A stretch of DNA of 64,000 bases from Paracidovorax cattleyae (GTDB taxonomy: Bacteria; Pseudomonadota; Gammaproteobacteria; Burkholderiales; Burkholderiaceae_C): assembly GCF_900104515.1 (NCBI RefSeq), contig NZ_FNJL01000026.1:1-64000 (forward strand). The letters are read 5' to 3'. The translations under genes were made by a program, and so were the position numbers. The notes beneath the pieces are model-generated. The model was given only the letters and a program-made list of their open reading frames with translations, had not been told where the DNA came from and searched no databases. How positions within the stretch are numbered: position 1 is the stretch's first letter; each line of letters begins with the position of its first letter. Below, in pieces: positions 33,595 through 41,524 of this stretch.

Positions 33595-34509
33595 TCACGC
33601 GGCGGCGAGCGAGCGCGCGGCGGTGGCCATCAGCGCGTCGGTGAGCGAGTCCAGCACTTCGGACTCCAGGTTCCAGCAATGCCAGTAAAGCTGGATCGGC
33701 AGGGCGTGGCCGGGCGCGAGATCCACCAGCGCCCCGCTGGCGAGGGCGGGACGCGCGAGCAGCTCGGGAACCACTCCAGCCCCCCAGCCGGCGATGACCG
33801 CGCGCACCTGGCCTTCGGAACTGGGCACGAAGAGGTGGTGCAGCGCCACGCGCTTGAGACCGAACGTCCGCATGATGAACTCCGACTGCATGTCGTCCTT
33901 GCGGTTGAACGACAGGAACGGCACGTCGCGGAAGTTGTGCGGCGTCAGGCCCTGGGGCAGGTGCCGGGCCGCCAGGCCCGGGGAGGCCACCGCCACGTAG
34001 CGCATGGCGCCCAGCGGCACGACCTTGCAGCCCCGCAGCGCCTGCTTGAGCGTGGTCACGCAGCCCAGCACCTGGCCCGAGCGCAGCCACTCCTGGGTGA
34101 AGTCCTGGTCGTCCACGATGATTTCGATGGGCAGGCGCTGGCGGGCCAGGTCGTGCAGCGCGTCCAGCGCCCAGGTGGCGATGCTGTCGGCATTGATGGC
34201 GATGGCGATGCGCTCGTCCTCGCGGGCGCCGCCGGGCGCGCTGGGGGCGAGCTCCTGCAGGTCGCGCTCCAGGTCGGCGCGCAGCAGGCGCAGCTGCTTG
34301 GTGTGCTTGAGCAGCAGCTGCCCTGCGCTGGTGGGCTTGAGGGGCCGGCTGCGCACGATCAGCACGGAGCCCACCTGCGCCTCCAGCGCCCGCAGGCGCT
34401 GCGAGACGGCCGACTGGGTGACGTTCAGGCGCTGCGCCGCACGCTCGAAGCCCCCCTCTTCCACGATGGCGGCCAGGCATTCCAGGGCGGCAGGATCGAA
34501 GGTGCTCAT
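33595..34509 (-). CDS. argP: ArgP/IciA-like LysR regulator
   Basis: A 304-residue LysR regulator of the ArgP (IciA) type. The head is ALECLAAIVEEGGFERAAQRLNVTQSAVSQRLRALEAQVG; the sequence VLIVRSRPLKPTSAGQLLLKHTKQ and the later IAINADSIATWALDAL and PIEIIVDDQDFTQEWLRSGQV are family signatures. ArgP senses lysine and arginine and usually activates the exporter gene argO/lysE next to it. Here the divergent partner is a D-amino-acid dehydrogenase gene (34599), so its role probably shifted to amino-acid breakdown. A remnant of a second argP with a broken lysE lies at 61.2-62.0 kb. Confidence 0.85.
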   Translation of the reverse strand: MSTFDPAALECLAAIVEEGGFERAAQRLNVTQSAVSQRLRALEAQVGSVLIVRSRPLKPTSAGQLLLKHTKQLRLLRADLERDLQELAPSAPGGAREDERIAIAINADSIATWALDALHDLARQRLPIEIIVDDQDFTQEWLRSGQVLGCVTTLKQALRGCKVVPLGAMRYVAVASPGLAARHLPQGLTPHNFRDVPFLSFNRKDDMQSEFIMRTFGLKRVALHHLFVPSSEGQVRAVIAGWGAGVVPELLARPALASGALVDLAPGHALPIQLYWHCWNLESEVLDSLTDALMATAARSLAAA

Positions 34510-34543
34510 GGCGGGTGGCCCATTAGACGAACTGATGAATTTG

Positions 34544-34561
34544 GAGGAAGTTTAATTCCTC
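34544..34561. promoter_or_regulatory. Dyad between argP-like gene and dadA
   Basis: GAGGAA-GTTTAA-TTCCTC, perfect 6-bp arms with a 6-bp centre, 37 bp before the dadA ATG in the 89-bp divergent gap. It is the most symmetrical element there and a candidate ArgP operator, although it does not follow the T-N11-A layout exactly. Confidence 0.45.
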
Positions 34562-34598
34562 TTCAAAAAAACCAGGCGCCGCAGCACACTGCGGAGCC

Positions 34599-35933
34599 AT
34601 GAAAACCATCGTCCTCGGAGCCGGCATCATCGGCATCAGCACCGCGTGGCACCTGCTCGAGCGCGGACATGAAGTCATCGTCGTCGATCGCCAGCCCGAT
34701 GCGTCGCTGGAGACCAGCTACGCCAATGCGGCGCAGATCTCGGTGAGCTATTGCGAGCCCTGGGCGAACCGCGAGGCGCCCTGGAAGGCGCTCAAGTGGA
34801 TGTTCGACAAGGAGGCTCCGCTGCTGTTGCGCCCCCAGCTGGACTGGGAGCAGTGGCGCTGGAGCCTGAAGTTCCTCGCGCAGTGCAACGACGCCGCCTT
34901 CGCCCGCAACGTGCAGCAGATCGTGGCACTGGGGGCGTACAGCCATGCCGCGCTCAAGGACATGGTGCGCGCCACCGGCATCGGGTACCACCGGCTCGAG
35001 CGCGGCATCGCCCACTTCTACACCGACCAGAAATCCTTCGATGCGGCCGGCAAGGCCGTGGACCTGATGCGCCAGTACGGCGTGCAGCGCCGCATCGTGA
35101 GCCGCGACGAACTGCTGCAGATCGAGCCGGCGTTCCGCGCCTATGGCGACCGCATCACCGGCGGCACCTACACCAGCACCGACGAGAGCGGCGATGCCCG
35201 GGTGTTCACCCAGGCGCTGGCACGCCGCTGCGCAGAGCGGGGCGCCCGGTTCCTCTTCGGGCACGACGTGCTGCGGCTGCAGCGCACGGGCGACGCGATC
35301 GACGCCGTCACGGTGCGCTCCCGCGAGCCCGGCTCGGCCGCGCAGGAACTGCGTGCCGACGCGTTCGTGGTGGCCTGCGGCTCCTACACGGCGCCGCTGC
35401 TGCGCACGGTGGGCGTGGACCTGCCCATCTACCCCGGCAAGGGCTACAGCGCCACCTTCCCGCTGCTCAAGCCCGAGGGCGCGCCCATGGTCTCCACCAT
35501 CGACGACGGCAAGAAGATCGCTATGAGCCGCCTTGGCAATTTCCTGCGCGTGGCCGGCACGATCGAACTGGGGGGCTATGACCTCTCCCTGGACAGCCCC
35601 GTGGCCCGCGCGCGCTGCCACATGCTCTCGCGCCGCATCGCCGAGATCCTGCCCGGCGTGTGCGACACGCGCACGCCCGAGGAAGGCGGCAATCCGCAAT
35701 ACTGGACCGGGCTGCGCCCTGCCACGCCGACCAACATCCCGTTCATCGGCCGCACGCGCGTGGGCAAGCTCTGGGTGAACGCAGGCCACGGCACGCTGGG
35801 CTGGACGCACGGCGCGGGCTCGGGCAAGGCGATGGCCGAGCTGCTGAGCGGCGAGCGGCCCGCGATGGATTTCGGCTTCCTCGGCTGCGGCGCGCAGGGC
35901 CGCCAGGCGAGCGGCACCCCCGTCGCCGCCTGA
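34599..35933 (+). CDS. dadA: D-amino acid dehydrogenase, small subunit type
   Basis: A 444-residue FAD enzyme (DAO family). The N-terminus VLGAGIIGISTAWHLLERGHEVIVVDRQ is the FAD Rossmann motif; later landmarks are ASLETSYANAAQISVSY, PIYPGKGYSATFPL and LWVNAGHGTLGWTHGAGSGK. DadA oxidises D-amino acids to 2-oxo acids at the inner membrane, passing electrons to quinone, and helps use D-alanine and peptidoglycan-derived D-amino acids. The usual partner alanine racemase dadX is not adjacent. The ATG follows GCGGAG. Divergent argP-like gene suggests control by basic or other amino acids. Confidence 0.9.
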   Translation: MKTIVLGAGIIGISTAWHLLERGHEVIVVDRQPDASLETSYANAAQISVSYCEPWANREAPWKALKWMFDKEAPLLLRPQLDWEQWRWSLKFLAQCNDAAFARNVQQIVALGAYSHAALKDMVRATGIGYHRLERGIAHFYTDQKSFDAAGKAVDLMRQYGVQRRIVSRDELLQIEPAFRAYGDRITGGTYTSTDESGDARVFTQALARRCAERGARFLFGHDVLRLQRTGDAIDAVTVRSREPGSAAQELRADAFVVACGSYTAPLLRTVGVDLPIYPGKGYSATFPLLKPEGAPMVSTIDDGKKIAMSRLGNFLRVAGTIELGGYDLSLDSPVARARCHMLSRRIAEILPGVCDTRTPEEGGNPQYWTGLRPATPTNIPFIGRTRVGKLWVNAGHGTLGWTHGAGSGKAMAELLSGERPAMDFGFLGCGAQGRQASGTPVAA

Positions 35934-35985
35934 CACGGGCGGCCCCAGGCCCGGCTGGCGGGCGTGCAGCGCTACCATCTCGCGC

Positions 35986-36552
35986 ATGCCGTCCTCCTCC
36001 CATCTTCTCTTCCTGAACGCCTCCACCCGCGAGCCGGGCCACATCGGCAACACCGAGTGGCTGGCGCAGCAGGCCGCGGCCGCGCTGCCTGCAGACACCG
36101 CCCGAAGCTGGCTGCACCTCGCCCGCCTCGATCTGCCGCCCTTCGTGGACCTGCGCCACACCACCGGCACGTACCCCGCGCCCGAAGACGATCTGCGCAC
36201 GCTGCTGGACGCCACGCTCGCGGCCACCGAAATCGTGTTCGTGTCGCCCGTGTACTGGTTCAGCATTCCCTCGACGCTCAAGACCTACCTGGACCACTGG
36301 AGCGCCTGGATGCGCGTGCCGGGCCTGGGGTTCAAGGAGCGCATGGCCGGCAAGGCGCTCAGCCTGGTCACGACCAGCGGCGACCGCGCCAAGGCCCAGC
36401 CGATGATCGATTCGGTGCAGCTGTGCGCTCAGTTCCTGGGCATGCGCTTCCGGGGCGCGCTCTGGGGCAAGGGCGGGCCACCGGGCGCGGTGCAGGCGGA
36501 TGCGGCAGCCCTGCGGGAGGCTGCGGGCTTCCTGGCCGCACCTCTCTCCTGA
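35986..36552 (+). CDS. NAD(P)H-dependent flavin oxidoreductase, flavodoxin-like fold
   Basis: A 188-residue protein of the NADPH-dependent FMN reductase/quinone reductase family. LLFLNASTREPGHIGNTEWLA is the phosphate-binding loop for FMN. VFVSPVYWFSIPSTLKTYLDHW is the second conserved segment, with the SPVYWF turn typical of the family. It reduces FMN, quinones or azo compounds with NAD(P)H; the physiological acceptor is unknown. It follows dadA after 52 bp on the same strand and may be co-transcribed, but no functional link is clear. Its 3' end faces the convergent M14 peptidase gene 5 bp away. Confidence 0.83.
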   Translation: MPSSSHLLFLNASTREPGHIGNTEWLAQQAAAALPADTARSWLHLARLDLPPFVDLRHTTGTYPAPEDDLRTLLDATLAATEIVFVSPVYWFSIPSTLKTYLDHWSAWMRVPGLGFKERMAGKALSLVTTSGDRAKAQPMIDSVQLCAQFLGMRFRGALWGKGGPPGAVQADAAALREAAGFLAAPLS

Positions 36553-36556
36553 GGCC

Positions 36557-37831
36557 CTACCGCCCGGGAGTGCCGGCGGCCGGCGTATCGGTGGCGGCCA
36601 GGTGGGTGTCCATCCACCGCAGCAGGTCCACCCACATCTGGCGCACCTGGCTGTCTTCGGGCATGCGCAGTTCGTGCTGCAGCTCGATGGTGACGACGGG
36701 CATGCCCTGGCGCACGCTGCCATAGTGGCCGAGCGAGCCCGGGAAGATGCCGAGCTGGTCGAGCCGCAGGCGGCCCAGCCGGCTGGGCGGCGGCAGCGGG
36801 CCATCGTAGTCGAGCACCCCGTACGGGGCGTGGATGCTCACCACCAGGTCGGGCCGGAAGCCGTCCATCTGCTCGTGCAGGAAGCGCGACTCGGGCTCGG
36901 ACAGGGGCGTGGGGCCCGGCCAGCGGCGCGGATCGCGGTGGGTGCGCTTTTCCCAGTACACCGGGGCATCGCGCTCCCAGTTCGGCGTGGGGAAGTTGCG
37001 ATTCAGGTCCACGCCCCGTGCATTCACGCGCGTCGCCGGACGGGCCAGCATGCCGTCGGGGTTGAGCGCCGGAATGAAGCGCCAGTGCACGGGCTGCCGC
37101 AGCGCCGGCTGCGGCTGGGCCGCGAAACCGATCCAGCGCATGGCCAGCGACGCAGAGGTGGGCTCGTCGCCATGGATTGCACCCAGCACCAGCACGCGCA
37201 GGGGCTCCGGCCCCGCGGCACCACCGGCCGCCGGTGCAGGAGGCACGTCCCGCCAGTAGATCGGCACCCCCTTGCGGGAATGCGCGCCGCTTTCGGACAG
37301 GCGCGTGGATTCGCAGAGCGGCCGGTCCACCGTGGGCAGGCGCGGCAGCAACAGCTTGCAGGCGGCCACCGATTCCGCCGCGCCGGGCGACGGCAAGGGT
37401 ATGGGGACCTGGGCGGGCGCCACGGCACGGTCAGCCATGGCGCCGGCTGCGGACGCTGCGCCTCCATCGCCACGCCCCGGTGCGGATGCGGCCCCTCTTC
37501 GGAGCAGGGCCGTGCCGGACGCCCGGGGCAGGGCCGGGATGGCTGCGGCGTCACCCGAGCGCTCGGCAGGCGCGCCGAGCACGACCACCGAGTGGTAGCC
37601 TGCACCGGCTTCCCCCGTGCCCAGGTGCCCCCGCCCGACGGCGACCACCGCGTCGGAGGCCGTGCCCGCGCCAGCCTGTCCGCCGGCCTGGAAGGCACGG
37701 GGATCCCACAGGGAAGCACCGAACAGCGCCAGCGCCAGCGCGGCCGCCGGAGGCATCAGCCATGGGGACGGGAAACCCGGACGGCGCGGGATGGCGGGCA
37801 CCCCGGGAGTGCCGTTCGTGCGCGCCGCCAT
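36557..37831 (-). CDS. M14-family carboxypeptidase / murein peptide amidase-like, with N-terminal extension
   Basis: A 424-residue protein. The N-terminal 190 residues hold one likely membrane helix or signal anchor (PPAAALALALFGASL, about 27-41) and a Gly/Ala-rich linker. The M14 domain follows: zinc ligands His220 and Glu223 in IHGDEPTS, third ligand His334 in SIHAPYG, catalytic Glu383 in VVTIELQHE, and the substrate Asn/Arg segment GVDLNRNFPTPNW. The short domain resembles MpaA/MpaB peptidases that trim murein peptides, so an envelope role is likely. The start codon overlaps the stop of the upstream hydrolase-fold gene (ATGA), indicating coupled translation. The long linker is unusual. Confidence 0.8.
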   Translation of the reverse strand: MAARTNGTPGVPAIPRRPGFPSPWLMPPAAALALALFGASLWDPRAFQAGGQAGAGTASDAVVAVGRGHLGTGEAGAGYHSVVVLGAPAERSGDAAAIPALPRASGTALLRRGAASAPGRGDGGAASAAGAMADRAVAPAQVPIPLPSPGAAESVAACKLLLPRLPTVDRPLCESTRLSESGAHSRKGVPIYWRDVPPAPAAGGAAGPEPLRVLVLGAIHGDEPTSASLAMRWIGFAAQPQPALRQPVHWRFIPALNPDGMLARPATRVNARGVDLNRNFPTPNWERDAPVYWEKRTHRDPRRWPGPTPLSEPESRFLHEQMDGFRPDLVVSIHAPYGVLDYDGPLPPPSRLGRLRLDQLGIFPGSLGHYGSVRQGMPVVTIELQHELRMPEDSQVRQMWVDLLRWMDTHLAATDTPAAGTPGR

Positions 37832-38619
37832 CAGTGGATGGTCCGCGGAGCGGAGGAGCCGAGGAAGTCCAGCAGCGCGCCATCGAAGCCGTCCGGGTCT
37901 TCCAGCTGCGGCCAGTGCCCCACGTTCGGCAGGCTCAGGTGCCGCGCATCGGGCAGCACGTGGGCCAGGGCCTGCAGGGCCTCGGGCGGCATGCAGCGGT
38001 CCTGGGCACCGCTCACGAGCAGAGTGGGCATCGACAGGTGGGCGAGATCCGCGGCATCGCGCGCGAACGCGGGCAGCAGCTCCAGCGCGCGGCGAAAGGC
38101 GGAACGGTGGACCTGGCCCATGGCATGGCCCGCCAGGCGCGCGCCTTCGGGCAGCGCACCGGTACCGGTCTGGCGCGGCACCAGCAGTTCGGCCACGCGC
38201 TCCATGGCCTGGTCGCCCTCCAGTGCGGCGACGCGGGGCGCCACCCAGGTGTCCAGGCCTTCGCCGTCCAGGGCGGGGCCGCCCGCGCAGAGCACCAACC
38301 GGCCCACGCGGCGGGGTGCCCGCACGGCGACCTCCACCGCCACCATGGCGCCCAGCCCGTGGCCGACGAGGGTGGTGCCCTGCGTGCACTGCAGGGCATC
38401 GAGCAGGGCGATGCAGCTCTGCGCCAGGCCCTTGAAGCTGTAGGGCTCGATGGGCGCGCTGCGGCCGTAGCCCGGCATGTCCCAGGCCACGGCACGGTAG
38501 CCGGCGCCCGCGAGGGTCTCGACCTGGGGAGCGAAAGTCAGGTGGCCGCCGTCCGCATCGTGCAGCATGAGCACGGTGGGGCCGGCGCCGAGGGTGGTGA
38601 AAGTGGGAAGCAGGACCAT
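37831..38619 (-). CDS. Alpha/beta hydrolase-fold protein with Gly in place of the nucleophile
   Basis: A 262-residue alpha/beta hydrolase-fold protein. The elbow that normally reads GHSxGG is LVGHGLGAM, so Gly88 replaces the Ser nucleophile. The DNA reads GGC-CAC-GGG-CTG-GGC, with no sign of a frameshift. The oxyanion motif is LHDADGG where HGxxG would be expected. The acid (SGAQDRCMPPE) and His (VGHWPQLEDP) are retained. It is therefore probably not a conventional serine hydrolase. ATG 38619 was chosen over a TTG seven codons upstream; neither has a good ribosome site. Coupled by ATGA to the M14 peptidase gene downstream. Confidence 0.78.
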   Translation of the reverse strand: MVLLPTFTTLGAGPTVLMLHDADGGHLTFAPQVETLAGAGYRAVAWDMPGYGRSAPIEPYSFKGLAQSCIALLDALQCTQGTTLVGHGLGAMVAVEVAVRAPRRVGRLVLCAGGPALDGEGLDTWVAPRVAALEGDQAMERVAELLVPRQTGTGALPEGARLAGHAMGQVHRSAFRRALELLPAFARDAADLAHLSMPTLLVSGAQDRCMPPEALQALAHVLPDARHLSLPNVGHWPQLEDPDGFDGALLDFLGSSAPRTIH

Positions 38620-38745
38620 GGAAGGGAGGGGCAACGACAACGCGCCGGGTGAGGATTCGGCCCCTGGCGGCAGTGGGGGCGCGGGTACCGGACCATAATA
38701 GCCGACCCCTTCCTCCGCCCGGCGCGCGCCGCGCCTCCGCCTTCC

Positions 38746-39267
38746 GTGACACGACCCCTGCCCCGGCCCGCACTGGCCAGTCCGCCGAGCTTTTCCCCCC
38801 GCGAGTTCCGCGACGCGCTCGGCATGTTCGCCACCGGCGTGACCATCGTCACCGCGCAGGACGCCGCCGGCGGCCTCGTGGGCCTCACGGCCAGTTCGTT
38901 CAATTCAGTGTCGCTCGCGCCGCCGCTGGTGCTCTGGAGCCTGGGGCGCTCGGCCGGCTCGATGGGAGCGCTGGCCGCCGGTTCGCACTATGCGATCAAC
39001 GTGCTGGCGGCCGACCAGAAGGCGCTGGCCGAGCGCTTCGCAAGCCGTGGCGTGGACCGCTTCGCGGGCGTCGCCTACACGCCGGGCGTGGCGGGCGCGC
39101 CGCTGATCGAGGGCGCGGTGGCCACGTTCGAATGCTTCAACCGCAGCCGCTACGACGAGGGCGACCACGTCATCTTCGTCGGAGAGGTGGAGCGCTGCGC
39201 GCACCGCCCGGGCGTCCCGCCGCTGCTCTACCACGGCGGGCGCTTCTATACCGAACACCCCCTCTGA
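38746..39267 (+). CDS. Flavin reductase domain protein
   Basis: A 173-residue FMN-binding split-barrel protein of the flavin reductase-like family. Diagnostic parts are FRDALGMFATGVTIVTAQD, GLTASSFNSVSLAPPLVLWSLGR, SHYAINVLAADQ and DHVIFVGEVERC. Such proteins supply reduced flavin to two-component monooxygenases or act as small oxygenase partners. No monooxygenase is adjacent, so the partner is unknown. The start is GTG 38746; it lacks a good ribosome site, and an internal start is possible. It is divergent from the hydrolase-fold gene and converges with minE, 16 bp between stops. Confidence 0.83.
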   Translation: MTRPLPRPALASPPSFSPREFRDALGMFATGVTIVTAQDAAGGLVGLTASSFNSVSLAPPLVLWSLGRSAGSMGALAAGSHYAINVLAADQKALAERFASRGVDRFAGVAYTPGVAGAPLIEGAVATFECFNRSRYDEGDHVIFVGEVERCAHRPGVPPLLYHGGRFYTEHPL

Positions 39268-39283
39268 GCAGCCGCCGGACCGG

Positions 39284-39550
39284 TCAGCGCACCGTGTCGG
39301 GCAACTCGATCTTGACCTCGAGCACCTCGAGGTTGTCCTGGCGTTCCAGCTGCACCTTCAGGTCCTCGGGGCTGATCTTGACGTACTTGGAGATCACGGC
39401 GACGAGTTCGCGCTGGAGCGCGGGCAGGTAGTCCGGTTCGGAGGCGTTGCGGCCGTTGCGCTCGTGCGCGAGGATGATCTGCAGCCGCTCCTTGGCGACG
39501 CTGGCGGTCTTCTTCTTTTCGCCGAGCAGGAATGAGAGAAAGGATGCCAT
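39284..39550 (-). CDS. minE: Cell division topological specificity factor MinE
   Basis: An 88-residue MinE. The N-terminus [31 protein letters not shown] contains the MinD-binding, membrane-interacting segment, and the C-terminal part ([27 protein letters not shown]) is the dimerising topological-specificity domain. MinE drives the pole-to-pole oscillation of MinCD by stimulating the MinD ATPase, so the septum forms at mid-cell. It is the last gene of the minCDE operon on the minus strand, 3 bp after minD. The length is normal. Confidence 0.96.
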   Translation of the reverse strand: MASFLSFLLGEKKKTASVAKERLQIILAHERNGRNASEPDYLPALQRELVAVISKYVKISPEDLKVQLERQDNLEVLEVKIELPDTVR

Positions 39551-39553
39551 GCG

Positions 39554-40369
39554 TTACCTCCCGCCGAAGATGCGCTTGAAGAAGCCGGGCTTCTGCGCGT
39601 CGATGAAACGCAGGGGCTTGTCCTCGCCCAGGAAGCGCGCCACCACGTCCTTGTAGGCCTCGGACACGTCCGTGCCCTGCAGGTGGATGGCGGGCGTGCC
39701 CTGGTTGGACGCCTGCAGCACACTCTCGGACTCCGGCACCACGCCGATGAGTTCGATGCGCAGGATGTCCTGGATGTCCTCCAGGCTCAGCATCTGCCCG
39801 TCCTGCACGCGGCCGGGGTTGTAGCGCGTGATGAGCAGGTGTTCCTTGATGGGTTCCTTGCCCTCGATCGCACGCTTGGTCTTGCTGCCCAGCATGCCCA
39901 GGATGCGGTCCGAATCGCGCACCGAGGAGACCTCGGGGTTGGTCACCAGCAGCGCTTCGTCGGCGAAGTGCATGGCCATAAGCGCGCCGCTCTCGATGCC
40001 GGCGGGCGAGTCGCAGACGATGTATTCGAAGTCCATCGCAGCGAGGTCGTTCAGCACCTTCTCGACGCCTTCCTGCGTAAGCGCATCCTTGTCGCGCGTC
40101 TGGCTGGCGGCCAGCACGAACAGGTTCTCGCACTGCTTGTCCTTGATGAGGGCCTGGTTCAGATTGGCCTCGCCATGGATCACGTTGATGAGGTCATACA
40201 CGACGCGGCGCTCGCAGCCCATGATGAGGTCGAGGTTGCGCAGGCCGACGTCGAAGTCGATCACGGCGGTCTTGTGGCCGCGCAGCGCGAGGCCCGATGC
40301 GAAGCTGGCGCTGGTGGTGGTCTTTCCCACGCCTCCCTTGCCGGAGGTCACGACGACGATTTTGGCCAT
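39554..40369 (-). CDS. minD: Septum site-determining ATPase MinD
   Basis: A 271-residue deviant Walker-A ATPase. The N-terminus carries the deviant P-loop SGKGGVGKTTTSA. Later motifs include DFDVGLRNLDLIMG and VCDSPAGIESGALMA. The C-terminus FFKRIFGGR fits the amphipathic membrane-targeting helix. MinD-ATP dimers bind the inner membrane and recruit MinC, and MinE releases them. The gene follows minC by 40 bp and precedes minE by 3 bp. It is a standard member in every visible respect. Confidence 0.97.
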   Translation of the reverse strand: MAKIVVVTSGKGGVGKTTTSASFASGLALRGHKTAVIDFDVGLRNLDLIMGCERRVVYDLINVIHGEANLNQALIKDKQCENLFVLAASQTRDKDALTQEGVEKVLNDLAAMDFEYIVCDSPAGIESGALMAMHFADEALLVTNPEVSSVRDSDRILGMLGSKTKRAIEGKEPIKEHLLITRYNPGRVQDGQMLSLEDIQDILRIELIGVVPESESVLQASNQGTPAIHLQGTDVSEAYKDVVARFLGEDKPLRFIDAQKPGFFKRIFGGR

Positions 40370-40409
40370 TTCTGCAAATTCCTTGGGGCGTTGGTCTGGT
40401 GTTCTGGGG

Positions 40410-41183
40410 TCAGGCGAGCGGCTCGATGATCAGCTTCTCGCCGTCGAGCCGCACCTGCGCGGGCTTGCCGCGCACGTTGTCGGGCAGCTCGGTGTCGGTG
40501 GTGCGGTAGATGCCGGCCACCGAGACGAGCTGCGGTTCCAGGCAGGTACTGAAGATGCGGGCAGAGGTATCGCCCCGCGCACCGGCGATGGCGCGGCCGC
40601 GCAGCGGCGCATAGACGTGGATGTTGCCGTCGGCGATCACTTCGGCGCCGAAGCTCACGACGGCCATCACCACGAGGTCGGAGCCGCGCGCATAGACCTG
40701 CTGGCCCGAGCGCAGCGGTTTGTCCACCACGACGGTGCCGGGCGCGGGAGCGGGCACTTCGCGCACCACCTCGACCTCGCGCACGACTTCGCGGACGACC
40801 TCCTGCGCGGGCGATTCGGCCGCGGCGGGCGGCTGGGCAGCGCGGGCAGGCGGGGCTTCCGGCGCGGCCACGAGCCCGGCGGCGAGCGCGGCCTCCATCT
40901 GCGCGGGGCTGCCGCCGCGCACGGCCACGGGCTGGGTGCGGTGCTGGCGCAGCAGGGCCATGAGGGCGGGGAAATCGATGGGCGCAGCCTCTTCGCGCAC
41001 GGCGGCGAGGTCGATCAGCACCGGATCGTTATCGAAGAAACCGGGATCCTCCCCGAGGCGCGCGGCCAGATCGGCGGCGAACGCGTCGGCGTCGGTGGTC
41101 CGCAGCGCCACGGCCACCACGGGCAGTTGGGCGCTCTTGAGGTCAAAGCTGGTGCGGGCCTGGCCCACCGTGTCAACGGCCAT
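40410..41183 (-). CDS. minC: Septum site-determining protein MinC
   Basis: A 257-residue MinC, inhibitor of FtsZ assembly. The N-terminal domain (FDLKSAQLPVVAVALRTTD) binds FtsZ. The C-terminal beta-helix (LRSGQQVYARGSDLVVMAVVSFGAEVIADGNIHVYAPLRGRAIAG) binds MinD and dimerises. The linker is an Ala/Pro-rich segment with an irregular VREV repeat (about VVREVVREVEVVREV), longer and more charged than in E. coli. It is the first gene of the min operon. A dispersed repeat lies upstream, between it and pssA, so the promoter must be within the roughly 127 bp next to the ATG. Confidence 0.95.
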   Translation of the reverse strand: MAVDTVGQARTSFDLKSAQLPVVAVALRTTDADAFAADLAARLGEDPGFFDNDPVLIDLAAVREEAAPIDFPALMALLRQHRTQPVAVRGGSPAQMEAALAAGLVAAPEAPPARAAQPPAAAESPAQEVVREVVREVEVVREVPAPAPGTVVVDKPLRSGQQVYARGSDLVVMAVVSFGAEVIADGNIHVYAPLRGRAIAGARGDTSARIFSTCLEPQLVSVAGIYRTTDTELPDNVRGKPAQVRLDGEKLIIEPLA

Positions 41184-41310
41184 GGAAGGAAGGAGTGCGA
41201 ACGACGCGGCTCAAAGCGGCGGAGTTTACCGTTACCGGGGCCAGCGCATGTATCGCGCGGGGATTCCGCAGGGGAAACGTACCGGCCCTCCACGCCAGTG
41301 CAGGGCGCGC

Positions 41311-41497
41311 CCCATCAAAAGGCCGCGGAGCAGGCCACGCCAGCAGACGCCGTGGAACCGGCTCCGCCGGGCCACCGGCGTCGTCCCCCTGGGGGCTGAA
41401 GGCCGCGGCTCCGGGCCTGCCTGCGCAGGCCTGGACGTGCCTGAAGGGCTGCCGACTCTGGCGGCTGCACGGAGGCGCCGAAGGCGACTCAGGGGGA
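41311..41497. repeat. Dispersed repeat, long copy, at the 3' end of pssA
   Basis: A 187-bp element nearly identical in inverse orientation to 59014-59184. Landmarks are GGCCGCGGAGCAGGCC near one end, CCCCCTGGGGG and CCTGCCTGCGCAGGCCTGG in the middle and GACTCAGGGGGA at the other end. It is about 15 bp longer than the 59-kb copy around 41355. It contains no gene. It occupies most of the 341-bp gap between pssA and minC; the remaining 41184-41310 shows nothing specific. Confidence 0.85.
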
Positions 41498-41524
41498 CAG
41501 CATGTTCTGCGACTCAGGGGAGGA

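Noticed and set aside
36557-38773. One continuous minus-strand frame suggesting a 738-residue peptidase fusion
   Set aside because: The 5' part of that frame is out of register with the well-defined alpha/beta hydrolase-fold protein; the peptidase starts at 37831 with an ATGA overlap.
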